Positions 32,469 through 42,509 of a stretch of 64,000 nucleotides of DNA are shown piece by piece. Below the pieces are notes generated by a model. That model worked only from the letters and a program-made list of their open reading frames with translations, was not told the origin of the DNA and ran no database searches. A program made the translations under genes and the position numbers. Positions within the stretch are counted from its first letter, which is position 1, and every line of letters begins with the position of its first letter. The DNA is from Arion vulgaris. Lineage: Eukaryota; Mollusca; Gastropoda; Stylommatophora; Arionidae. The stretch lies in the NCBI GenBank assembly GCA_020796225.1, contig CM036771.1, forward strand, positions 29,890,703 to 29,954,702, in the 5' to 3' direction.

Positions 32469-34735
32469 CCAACATCTATATTTGAATAAACATAGTGAAG
32501 ACCAACATCTATATTTGAATAAACATAGTGAAGACCAACATCTATATTTGAATAAACATAGTGAAGACCAACATCTATATTTGAATAAACATAGTGAAGA
32601 CCAACATCTATATTTGAATAAACATAGTGAAGACCAACATCTATATTTGAATAAACATAGTGAAGACCAACATCTATATTTGAATAAACATAGTGAAGAC
32701 CAACATCTATATTTGAATACACATAGTGAAGACCAACATCTATATTTGAATAAACATAGTGAAGACCAACATCTATATTTGAATACAAAATAGTGAAGAC
32801 CAACATCTATATTTGAATAAACATAGTGAAGACCAACATCTATATTTGAATAAACATAGTGAAGACCAACATCTATATTTGAATAAACATAGTGAAGACC
32901 AACATCTATATTTGAATAAACATAGTGAAGACCAACATCTATATTTGAATAAACATAGTGAAGACCAACATCTATATTTGAATAAACATAGTGAAGACCA
33001 ACATCTATATTTGAATAAACATAGTGAAGACCAACATCTATATTTGAATAAACATAGTGAAGACCAACATCTATATTTGAATAAACATAGTGAAGACCAA
33101 CATCTATATTTGAATAAACATAGTGAAGACCAACATCTATATTTGAATAAACATAGTGAAGACCAACATCTATATTTGAATAAACATAGTGAAGACCAAC
33201 ATCTATATTTGAATAAACATAGTGAAGACCAACATCTATATTTGAATAAACATAGTGAAGACCAACATCTATATTTGAATACACATAGTGAAGACCAACA
33301 TCTATATTTGAATAAACATAGTGAAGACCAACATCTATATTTGAATAAACATAGTGAAGACCAACATCTATATTTGAATAAACATAGTGAAGACCAACAT
33401 CTATATTTGAATAAACATAGTGAAGACCAACATCTATATTTGAATAAACATAGTGAAGACCAACATCTATATTTGAATAAACATAGTGAAGACCAACATC
33501 TATATTTGAATAAACATAGTGAAGACCAACATCTATATTTGAATACACATAGTGAAGACCAACATCTATATTTGAATAAACATAGTGAAGACCAACATCT
33601 ATATTTGAATACACATAGTGAAGACCAACATCTATATTTGAATAAACATAGTGAAGACCAACATCTATATTTGAATAAACATAGTGAAGACCAACATCTA
33701 TATTTGAATAAACATAGTGAAGACCAACATCTATATTTGAATAAACATAGTGAAGACCAACATCTATATTTGAATAAACATAGTGAAGACCAACATCTAT
33801 ATTTGAATAAACATAGTGAAGACCAACATCTATATTTGAATAAACATAGTGAAGACCAACATCTATATTTGAATAAACATAGTGAAGACCAACATCTATA
33901 TTTGAATAAACATAGTGAAGACCAACATCTATATTTGAATACACATAGTGAAGACCAACATCTATATTTGAATAAACATAGTGAAGACCAACATCTATAT
34001 TTGAATAAACATAGTGAAGACCAACATCTATATTTGAATAAACATAGTGAAGACCAACATCTATATTTGAATAAACATAGTGAAGACCAACATCTATATT
34101 TGAATAAACATAGTGAAGACCAACATCTATATTTGAATAAACATAGTGAAGACCAACATCTATATTTGAATACACATAGTGAAGACCAACATCTATATTT
34201 GAATACACATAGTGAAGACCAACATCTATATTTGAATACACATAGTGAAGACCAACATCTATATTTGAATACACATAGTGAAGACCAACATCTATATGTG
34301 AATAACATAGTGAAGACCAACATCTATATTTGAATAAACATAGTGAAGACCAACATCTATATTTGAATAAACATAGTGAAGACCAACATCTATATTTGAA
34401 TAAACATAGTGAAGACCAACATCTATATTTGAATACACATAGTGAAGACCAACATCTATATTTGAATAAACATAGTGAAGACCAACATCTATATTTGAAT
34501 AAACATAGTGAAGACCAACATCTATATTTGAATAAACATAGTGAAGACCAACATCTATATTTGAATAAACATAGTGAAGACCAACATCTATATTTGAATA
34601 AACATAGTGAAGACCAACATCTATATTTGAATACACATAGTGAAGACCAACATCTATATTTGAATACACATAGTGAAGACCAACATCTATATTTGAATAC
34701 ACATAGTGAAGACCAACATCTATATTTGAATACAC
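32469..34735 (+). repeat. 33-bp tandem array grown in frame inside the LINE-L RT gene, about 69 units
   Basis: The unit aacatagtgaagaccaacat plus ctatatttgaata encodes KHSEDQHLYLN. The first copy is still recognisable in the LINE on the left (TTKKHSEDQH at 27690-27726), and the sequence on the right resumes as LINE-L RT (NIQKNNKEL, YEYL-like). Units differ mainly at one base (aataaac/aatacac, Lys/Thr). Two single-base disturbances at about 32787 and 34300 shift the frame; between them 506 codons are open. It is in frame with the host RT, but that gene is dead because of the hAT insertion. Confidence 0.95.
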
Positions 34736-35390
34736 AAAAACAAAAATCATGTCAACTGACAAAGCAAAAGGCTCCACCTAACATCCAAAAAAACAATAAA
34801 GAACTCCAATTGTCAACAGCTACGAATATCTGTGCTAGTATTAACTAACAAGTGACTGCTCCAAAGAGATTCTCAAGAAGATTGGAATAGCAATCAAAAG
34901 TTAAACACAATGAAGAACATGTCAAAGCACTAGTCAAAAATATTAAAATTAAAAATATTGAAAGCATGCATTTTCCCAGTGGCTACTTATAGTTGTGAAT
35001 CATGGACTATTACATAAAAAAAACCAAGAGCGAAAATCCAGTTCTTCGAAACTAAATGCTAAGAAAGATCCTACGAACAACATGGACAGAAAAAAAAGAA
35101 AGAACACTGATGTCCTGAAAGAACTAAATATTTAAAGATCTGTGATAAACACTATATATACAGGAAAAATTAGATACTTTGGTTACATCAATGACACGAT
35201 GGCCTGTAAAGAAGAAATAGGAGCGTAGTGTCCTAGGATACAGAGGCAGACCAAGAAAAAAGATGGCTACAAGATTCTAACGAAAACAATGAATATGACC
35301 ATCGACAAAGGTGAGCTGTTAAGACAGAGTGAATTTCAGATGCGCTGAAAGACAGCAACGTCCTATAAATGGATACGCACCTTGATGATG
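34736..35390 (+). pseudogene. LINE-L C-terminal part, beyond the 33-bp array
   Basis: In shifting frames: KTKIMST-type and NIQKNNKELQ (34740-34815), YEYL/ASIN, then a CESWT-like motif (tgaatcatggact at about 34995), MLRKILRTTWTEKK (35060), YIQEKLDTLV and YRGRPRKK (35240-35265). This is the usual end of an RTE-like polyprotein and completes the gene begun at 26490. It contains many stops. The sequence changes at about 35395, where a hAT-like end starts. Confidence 0.75.
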
Positions 35391-35395
35391 GTGTG

Positions 35396-36200
35396 CGCGT
35401 AGTGGCGTATCTTCATGACATAAGCTAGGGTTTTGGTCACATATCAGGCCAGAAGGACAATAAAAATAAAGTAATTATTCTGTTAAGTATTACAGCAATA
35501 TGTACAATAAAATATTTATAGAGTAGCGCAAGTAGCTGTTTATTGTTGAATTAAAGTCATCTCCATGGACGCGCTTTAATGCCTGCTGTATGTTTCACGA
35601 TATTTTAGTACTTAGGAGTTGTTGAGCATAGTCTCGAAAATGGCTCATTGTTTCCGTCTAACGCGCTGGTTTTCGGATTCTAACGCCAACAGGACATTTT
35701 TGAAGCAGTGAGGGAGATTGATGGACAGGTTGTGGTTTTACAAAGCGAGTGCGTGATCGAAAAATCAGCACTAACTACAGGAGGACTTGGTGTTTAAAAG
35801 ACTTATGTAGAATGTTCCAACTATGTATGATTTAATAATGAACTTGTGGTACTTTATTGTTTGGATGAGTTCTTCAATAAGTCAGTTCATGAGTTACTGC
35901 AGTTTTTAGTTGAAAATGATCTCAGCTCACGTTTTAAAGAAGTGTTCAAACTGGCAGAATTGATTATGACTATTCCAGCAACCACTGCGTCTGTTGAAAG
36001 GACGCTTTCAGCATTGAAGCGAATCCACAGTTGCCGCAGATTTACGCAAGGTCAATATATACTCTCCAATCTTAGTCTTTTGTTGATTGAAAAGGAACTT
36101 TTGCGCAACGTTAGAATAACGAATACATTTTACGATGCCGTCACAGAGAAGTTTGTGCAAAATGAAAGAAGAATGGATCTGATCTTCAAGTGAAACATGT
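35396..36200 (+). pseudogene. hAT transposase, C-terminal dimerisation part
   Basis: The frame at 35846-36193 encodes LAELIMTIPATTASVERTLS, then ALKRIHSCRR and LSLLLIEKELL, the conserved hAT C-terminal dimerisation region of ZMYM1-like transposases. A left end of hAT type (agtggcgtatcttcatg) may lie at about 35398. The catalytic region is missing, so this is an internally deleted fragment. No right end was found before the next LINE at 36228. Confidence 0.75.
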
Positions 36201-36227
36201 GAAAATATGTACTAATATATATTCACC

Positions 36228-36665
36228 ATGAACACAAAAAGAGCAATGTTCAACACAATCTTTCTCCCTACATTATGTTACCAGTGCCAAACCTGGACGC
36301 CGACAACAAACGATAGAAGAAAACTAGTCACAACAGAGATGAAGTGTCTACGCAGAATGCTGGGTGTAACAAGAAGAGACCGGTTGAGAAATGAAGTCAT
36401 CAGGAAAAAAGTCATCAAGAAACAACAAATTAAATGGTTCGGTCACGTAAGCAGATTACCATCAGACAGTGCACCCCAAAGAGCAATGCTGCTCCGATAC
36501 AATGGGTACAAAGCAAAAGGCCGGCCACGCAAAAGATGGACCTCAGAGATAACAGAGGCGACGAAAGAGACTATCTACGAAGCGCATACTAGGGCTTGTT
36601 TTAGAAATCTCTTCCTGACCTGATGCTGTGAGGCATACAGGATTCGAGAAAGAAAGAAAGATTGA
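36228..36665 (+). pseudogene. RTE-like LINE tail related to LINE-D
   Basis: An open frame of 131 codons carries TIFLPTLCYQCQTW, KCLRRMLGVTRRDRLRNEVI, QQIKWFGHVSRLP and KARPRKRW-like KAKGRPRKRW, the tail of the LINE-D/LINE-E type. It ends with a (GAAA)n tail at about 36646-36660. 5'-truncated. Confidence 0.8.
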
Positions 36666-37690
36666 ATATAGTTGACTTTTCAGTTAGAACGGACAAGAGA
36701 TTAAATAGGAGGGGCACATATTCATTTTAAGTAGCAATACAACTATCACGTCTTATCAGACTGCGTCACTGGTGTAGTGTGCCTGTGTATGTGCGATAAC
36801 AAAAGTTATTAGTCGATGTTACATAATAATGTTGTTGATTAGAACAAGAGAACACACAAAAGCCATTGATAAGAAGAAAAAAATAAGCTAGATACGCTAC
36901 TATCATGAGCCTGCCCCAATTGTGACAGAGCCACTTCAGAAGTTGATGAGACAAGTAACGTCCACCTATGCTTTCTGCTTCCCTGTTTGTGCCGACCTCA
37001 TCCCGCAGTAAGTTTTGGCTACTCTCGTGATGGTATGTCTAACATTCTTACTGCGTGGCTAAATCTGCGAGGCAGATTGGCGACAGTAGAATCCATTATG
37101 CCATTCCTCATTGTGAGGGGTCGTTGCACCATGTTGCACCTTACGGCCTGGTGAATCCGTTTTCTGCAAGCATTAGTTTAGGGTGAGCATTCCCTAGCTG
37201 ACACGCGCATTCGATTTCAGCCAAACCTTGTTAGTCATCTCTTATGACATGCGCGGCAGGTAACAGTGGTTCTATTCTTTACATCCCAAATTTGTGCCCT
37301 GGTAACCACTCGAGCGGCTATTGATCTATAAACATCGTCACGTGAATCAAAATCCAATCTTATATCACATTCAGAGCCCGTTTAATCACTATCACTTGCT
37401 AAGGAGTCAGAATCAGTCATTTTGGACCTGACTATCATCAGCTAAATCTCCCATTGAAAATCATGGTTTACTTGCGAAAAAAGCTGCAGGACGACACAAG
37501 TTATCAGCGACAGCCAAAGGGAGTTTGTCTTTCGATTTACAACAATCTACTAAAGTTCTACCCTGCTAACTTTAACTTTACAAATTCGTTTATTAGAGAC
37601 GTGTAGTCTAGAGTGGTCTGTACTCTCCCCTCTTGGCGCCTGAAACGTTAAAAGTCTGTATGAAACGGAAAAGACAAGTTGCAAATGAGA
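36666..37690. other. No gene; contains a degenerate RTE 5'-end motif on the minus strand
   Basis: At 37232-37250 the reverse complement reads gcatgtcataagagatgact, similar to the hairpin motif gtcgtaagaggcgactaagg found twice at the 5' end of the RTE at 46534. This suggests a decayed 5' end of a related LINE over roughly 37010-37330. The rest shows no recognisable coding sequence. Confidence 0.4.
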
Positions 37691-38081
37691 TAAACTCTCA
37701 TGTACTCTAACCAGACCTGTTCAATCTATACAGTGAAAACATCATGCGACATATAGAAGGAAAGACAGGAATAGCAGTCGGTGGACAAAATATGAACAAT
37801 CTAAGATACGCTGATGACACAATTCGTATGGCTACAAATGAACAAGATCTACCAGACTTGATAGACATATTAGTGAGAGAAAGTGAAAAGAAAGGATTAA
37901 GCATGGATATAAAGAAAACAGAGGTTATGGTTGTCTCCAAGAAACAGGAAACACCAAAATGTAATATAAAAATAAATAACACAACACTGAAACAAGTCCA
38001 TCGATTCAAGTATCTGTGAACATTCCTAACATCAGATGGAAGATGTACAACAGAGATTAATAGTAGAATAGCTCAAGCAAA

Positions 38082-38575
38082 GATCAAGATGGAAGTGAAA
38101 AGACAGATGATAAAAGTATTTTCTTACCAACACTTTGTTACCAGTGCCAAACTTGGTCTCTTACAGCAACACATCACAGAAAGCTTACCACGTGTGAAAT
38201 GAAATGCTTGAGGAAGGCAGTGGAGTCACCAGGAAAGACAGACTACGAAATGAGGACATCAGAAGCAAAGTGGACATAACTTCATGCACTGAATATATCG
38301 AAAGACAACAAATGCAGTGGCTTGGATATTTAATGAGAATGAAATACAACCAACCACCAATAACAGCATACAATAAAAAGATCGGGTACTAGAGCTAAGG
38401 GAAGACCAAGAAAAAGATTGATAGACAATATCAAGACCACACTATATAAACACGGATACAACACAACAAGGGTAACTCATCTAGCCCTAGAACGCAAATT
38501 AAAGCTCCCATCCCTACGCTTAACGGCAAGAGTGGACAGCCAACTACATCTTTCACTTGGGAATAGACAATAGAC
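38082..38575 (+). mobile_element. LINE-D 3' fragment nested in LINE-B
   Basis: A 15-bp duplication, aatagctcaagcaaa, lies at 38067-38081 and 38576-38590. The insert begins inside the LINE-D RT (IKMEVKRQMIK), includes KCLRKAV and RNEDIRSKVDITSC, and ends in the aatagac heptamer tail. It is one of two LINE-D insertions in the window with an exact duplication. Confidence 0.9.
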
Positions 38576-38980
38576 AATAGCTCAAGCAAAAGCGGCTTTT
38601 ATGAAAACGAAGAACACACTATGCGAACACCTATTGCGAAAACGAGTACTCCGGTGCTATATTGAACCAACATTTATTATGGCAGCGAATCATGGACAGT
38701 GAACAACCAATCAATACGATCATTGGAAGCCACGAAGATGTGGTTTTACAGAAGAATGCTGAAAATTCCACTGACAGCTAAGATAACAAATGTGGAGGTT
38801 TTCAATCAGGCTTGTACACAAAGAAACCTTATTAAAAGAATAAGAATGCGGCAATCAAGGTTCTTCGGGCATATGCGAAGAAAAGGTTTGGAATATTTGG
38901 TGACTGCAGGTAAAGTTCAGGGAAGGAGAGATCGTGGAAGACAGAGGGAGAAGATGTTGGATGGCCTGACATCATGGTTC

Positions 38981-39393
38981 TGTCATAGCCCCCCCCAGGT
39001 GGCAGCTGAGGAACCAGACAGTTAGCTTTAGTGTGTAGTTTGTACATATTTAGATATTTTAATAGCGGACTTAGTGTTTACTCTCTATGCAGAAGGGTAA
39101 CACTAAACGAGACAATGACGTTTTGCGTAGTTAGTGACGATTTAGTAACTGTTTCTAGTAAACATTAGAGACAACAATAAATATTCAGTACAGATGGATG
39201 TGTTTTTGAAAAGCTTTTGAATAACATCACTTAATAAACAAGTATAAAGTCATCATGAACGAGTCGGTATTTCTATTGTGCTCTCGTTATCATCATCTGT
39301 AACAAAATCATCACCCTACCAGCAATCCACACCGAAGAAACCCATCGAAACTACTATCCCTATCATAAGCAAGGAGGAGGGTCCCCCTTTACA
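38981..39393. mobile_element. Solo LTR, 413 bp
   Basis: The stretch starts tgtcatagcc and ends ccctttaca (TG...CA). gttc lies on both sides (38977-38980 and 39394-39397), and removing the insert plus one gttc restores LINE-B sequence as seen at 39840-39860 on the other copy. No second LTR or gag/pol is present, so it is a solo LTR left by recombination. An aataaa is present at about 39176. A 4-bp duplication fits several LTR retrotransposon groups, so the superfamily is undetermined. Confidence 0.8.
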
Positions 39394-39497
39394 GTTCGAC
39401 AAAAGATTGACGTCAGAACTGATTGCACTCACCAAGCAAAGAGAGTTGTGGAGAGACATGATCGCCTACGCCGGCAGGCGCAGAATTCGATTGATGA

Positions 39498-41880
39498 AGT
39501 CTAGAGTGTCAGCCAATGTAGACTCAGTAGAAGTTAATGACATATTTCTAACTTTTGTTTGACTTATTGAACTTCTTAAGTAGTGTTTTATTAATTTTAA
39601 TTTGGAAAAACTTCTGTTCCCACTAGCTACAGAGACAAGGAGTGGTAATACAATTCTCAGAACTACAACAGTATTCAGATACAAACTAATTAAGTTATTT
39701 TGGCACAAATAATTTAAAACATCCAAAAGTTTCATAGAATATGGTAGCATTCTGGATCAATCAATCAAGTGCCATGCCTGTCGGCGTAGGCGATCATGTC
39801 TCTCCACAACTCTCTTTGCTTGGTGCATGTAATCAGTTCTGACGTCGATATTTTGTCGAACCATGATGTCAGGCCATCCAACATCTTCTCCCTCTGTCTT
39901 CCACGATCTCTCCTTCCTGAATTTTACCTGTAGTCACCAAATGTTCTAAACCTTCTCTTCGCATTATATGCCCGAAGAACCTTAATTGTCGGATTCTTAT
40001 TCTTTTGATAAGGTTTCTTTGTGTGCAGACCTGATTTAAAACCTCCACGTTTGTTTTCTTTGCTGTCCATGGAATTCTCAATATTCTTCTGTAAAACCAC
40101 ATCTCTGTGGCTTCCAATGATCGTATTGATTGTTTGTTCAGTGTCCATGATTCGCTGCCATACATACGTATTGGTTCAATATAGCATTGGAGTACTCGTT
40201 TTCGCAGTGTCATTGGTAGTGAGTTCACGCATAGTGTGTTCTTCATTTTCATAAAAGCTGCTTTCGTTTGAGCTATTCTACTCCTAATCTCTGTTGTACA
40301 TCTTCCATCTGATGTTAGGAATGTTCCTAGATACTTGAATCGATGGACTTGTTTCAGTGTTGTGTTATTTATTTTTATATTACATGTTGGTGTTTCTTGT
40401 TTCTTGGAGACAACCATAACCTCTGTTTTCTTTATATTCATGCTTAATTCTTTCTTTTCACTTTCTCTCACTAGTATGTCTATCAAGTCTTGTAGATCTT
40501 GTTCATTTGTAGCCATGAGAATTGTGTCATCAGCGTATCTTAGGTTGTTTATATTTTGTCCACCGACTGCTATTCCTGTCTTTTCTTCTATAGATCTCAT
40601 GATGTTTTCGCTATTTCGCTATGTAAGTTGAATAGGTCTGGTGAGAGTACGCACCCTTGCTGTACTCCTAACTGTATCGCCTGATAGATTCCAATCTTAC
40701 TCTCTAGTCTAATGGCTGCGCTTTGTTACCAGTACAAATTCTTGATCAGTCTAAGATCTTTACCATCAATATTTATACTTTCTAACATGCTGATTATTTC
40801 TCCATGTTTTACTTTATCGAAAGCTTTTGAGTAGTCTATGAAACATAGGTATAAGTCCAACTTCATTTCTATTGATCTTTCCATTATTGTTCTTATTGTA
40901 TATATTGCGTTGTTTGTTCCCTGCGTTCAACAAAGCCACATTGTTCTTCCTTAACTTCTGGTCTTATTTTGTTTCGTACCCTTCTCATAATAATGCTGAA
41001 AAGTAGTTTTGTTACGTGACTCATGAGGCTGATTGTGCGGTGTTCTTCGCATTCTATCGTTCCTGCCTTCTTTGGTAGTGCTATAAAAATGGATTGTCGT
41101 AAATCTTTGGGTACATATCCGGTGTTGTAGATGTCATTGAATAATTTTGTTAAAACGCCAACGCCCAATTCACCTGTTGCTTCTATTTGCTCTGTTGTTA
41201 TTCTGGATACGTCACGTAATTCTTCTTGAAGATCATTTGCATTTATATTCGATTCATTTTCGACCGAAAGTATAGACTGGAGACTGGTACAACAATTTTC
41301 TATCGTTTTATCATCTATATTCTTGAGTTTTAAAATGTCATATAAAAACTGAAAATTGCTGCTATGTGTTTCAAAAAGCGTGAATCGTTCATTCCGAGAA
41401 TTAAGGGTAATGTCCAAAATATAATTTAAAAATTGTTAATTTATTCTCCTCTATTAAGGGTTCATCGACAGCTTCTTCATAGTCAAATTGATGCTTTTTC
41501 CTTCTGGCTCTAACTTCAGTTTCGGCAGGAAATTATGTACTGCATTCAAGATTCTGTGCAATCTCATTAGCAGCAATTTGTATCTGACCATATCCAGATT
41601 GTCTATAAGTTTTCACGTTTTGTATTGTTTCTGATAACATCCTTACACAATCTGACAAATTTATAGTTACAGATTGCAATAGCTTCAAGACCGAATTTAT
41701 TTGAAATAAAATATCATGCCAAAGAATTACATCACATGCAATTATTAATACTTTTTTGCTAATCCTCTTGCTTCAGCTTTAGTTTCTGCATATCTCTTGA
41801 CGTCTTCTATTATTTGAAATAATGCGTCATAGATTTCGCAAAGTTGAAATCGTAAAGATTTAAAAGCACCTACTCTGCTT
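39498..41880 (-). pseudogene. hAT (ZMYM1-like) transposase, minus strand, split by LINE-B
   Basis: Upstream of the LINE (41209-41880) shifting frames encode VTINLSDCVRMLSETIQNVK, IAANEIAQNL, KKHQFDYEEAVDEP and NERFTLFETH...FQFLYDILKL. Past the LINE (39498-39750) lies the C-terminal dimerisation part LPLLVSVASGNRSFSKLKLI with RNMSLTSTES. This is the ZMYM1-like hAT order. Neither terminal repeat was identified. The element is older than the LINE-B insertion at 39758-41199. Confidence 0.75.
39758..41199 (-). mobile_element. LINE-B (RTE-like), minus copy, nested in a hAT
   Basis: The duplication attctggat lies at 39749-39757 and 41200-41208. The element starts within the RT (GELGVGVLTKLFNDIYNTG), continues RQSIFIALPKKAGTIECEEH, FVERREQTT, a short frameshifted stretch with CFIDYSKAFDKVKHGE and [17 protein letters not shown], then an open 243-codon frame with LRYADDTILMATNEQ, LGTFLTSDGRC and FFGHIMRREGLEHLVTTGK. 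The tail is (TTGA)n. This is the best-preserved LINE-B here. Confidence 0.85.
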
Positions 41881-42430
41881 GATCACATAATAGCACTCAG
41901 TGGTTTTAGAGTTAATTGTGTAACGTGAATTTGGTAAAAATAGAGCAATAAAAACGAGGCAAAAAGTAGGCAAATACAAATATTTCCTAAACAATTCTCC
42001 ATCACTCACAGAACGCAATTATAGCCCAATATTACCTACATAATTCTTTCTATCACACACATTATGCACCTGAGATCACAAATCTTTCGGCGAGGAAGCG
42101 CCAGCGATGCACCTGCACCACAAACCGAAATCAAAGGGAACCAAAAGCGTGTAGGCAGAGGCGTGCAATAAATTATAAATCGTATACATCAATATCGGAA
42201 TAACATAGACCACTATAGAAAAGAGTTGAGTAAAGATTTTAATTATTGAATGGTTCAAATGTTTTTTGATTTTGATTTTGCCGCCCCCCATAGGGTGCCG
42301 CCTGATGCAGCCGCCTCTTTGCATCATAGCACCACACATCCCTGCTACTGGACGTATAAGTGATACCTATAAAATCAACAACTCGTTTACTGCAGCTGGT
42401 GGCGATGTCTTGTAAATGATATGCCGTGAT
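41881..42430. repeat. Dispersed repeat sequence, possible hAT end; no gene
   Basis: The 42280-42340 stretch (gccgccccccatagggtgcc, gatgcagccgcctc) resembles ends of hAT elements. The 42355-42435 stretch is shared in reverse with about 32010-32065. No open frame of interest was seen. Confidence 0.4.
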
Positions 42431-42509
42431 TTTCATTAACTAGTAATAATAGTAGTAGTATTAGTAGTAATATTAGTAGTAGTTGTAATATTAGTAGCAG
42501 TAGTAGTAT
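42431..42509. repeat. TAG-rich microsatellite, left part
   Basis: Imperfect tag/taa triplets. The tract resumes at 45299 after the hAT and at 53563 after the ITm transposon, so this was one tract before two insertions. Confidence 0.9.

Larger units (their letters stand above)
37700..39500 (+). mobile_element. LINE-B (RTE-like), plus copy, interrupted twice
   Basis: The copy encodes RHIEGKTGIAVGGQ, LRYADDTIRMA (catalytic Asp pair), MDIKKTEVMVVSKKQE and LTSDGRCTTE. It is then interrupted by LINE-D (38082-38575) and continues with AQAKAAFMKTK, LEATKMWFYRRMLKIP, FFGHMRRKGLEYLVTAGK and LDGLTSWF. It is interrupted again by a solo LTR (38981-39393) and finishes with TSELIALTKQRELWRDMIAYA at 39410-39475. 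The 3' end is a gattgatga-type tail. Several shifts and a deletion are present. Confidence 0.85.

Noticed and set aside
32466..34323. Minus-strand frames of 602 and 516 codons over the 33-bp array
   Set aside because: They lie antisense to the LINE-L reading, which explains the array fully. The unit is divisible by three, so all stop-free frames stay open.
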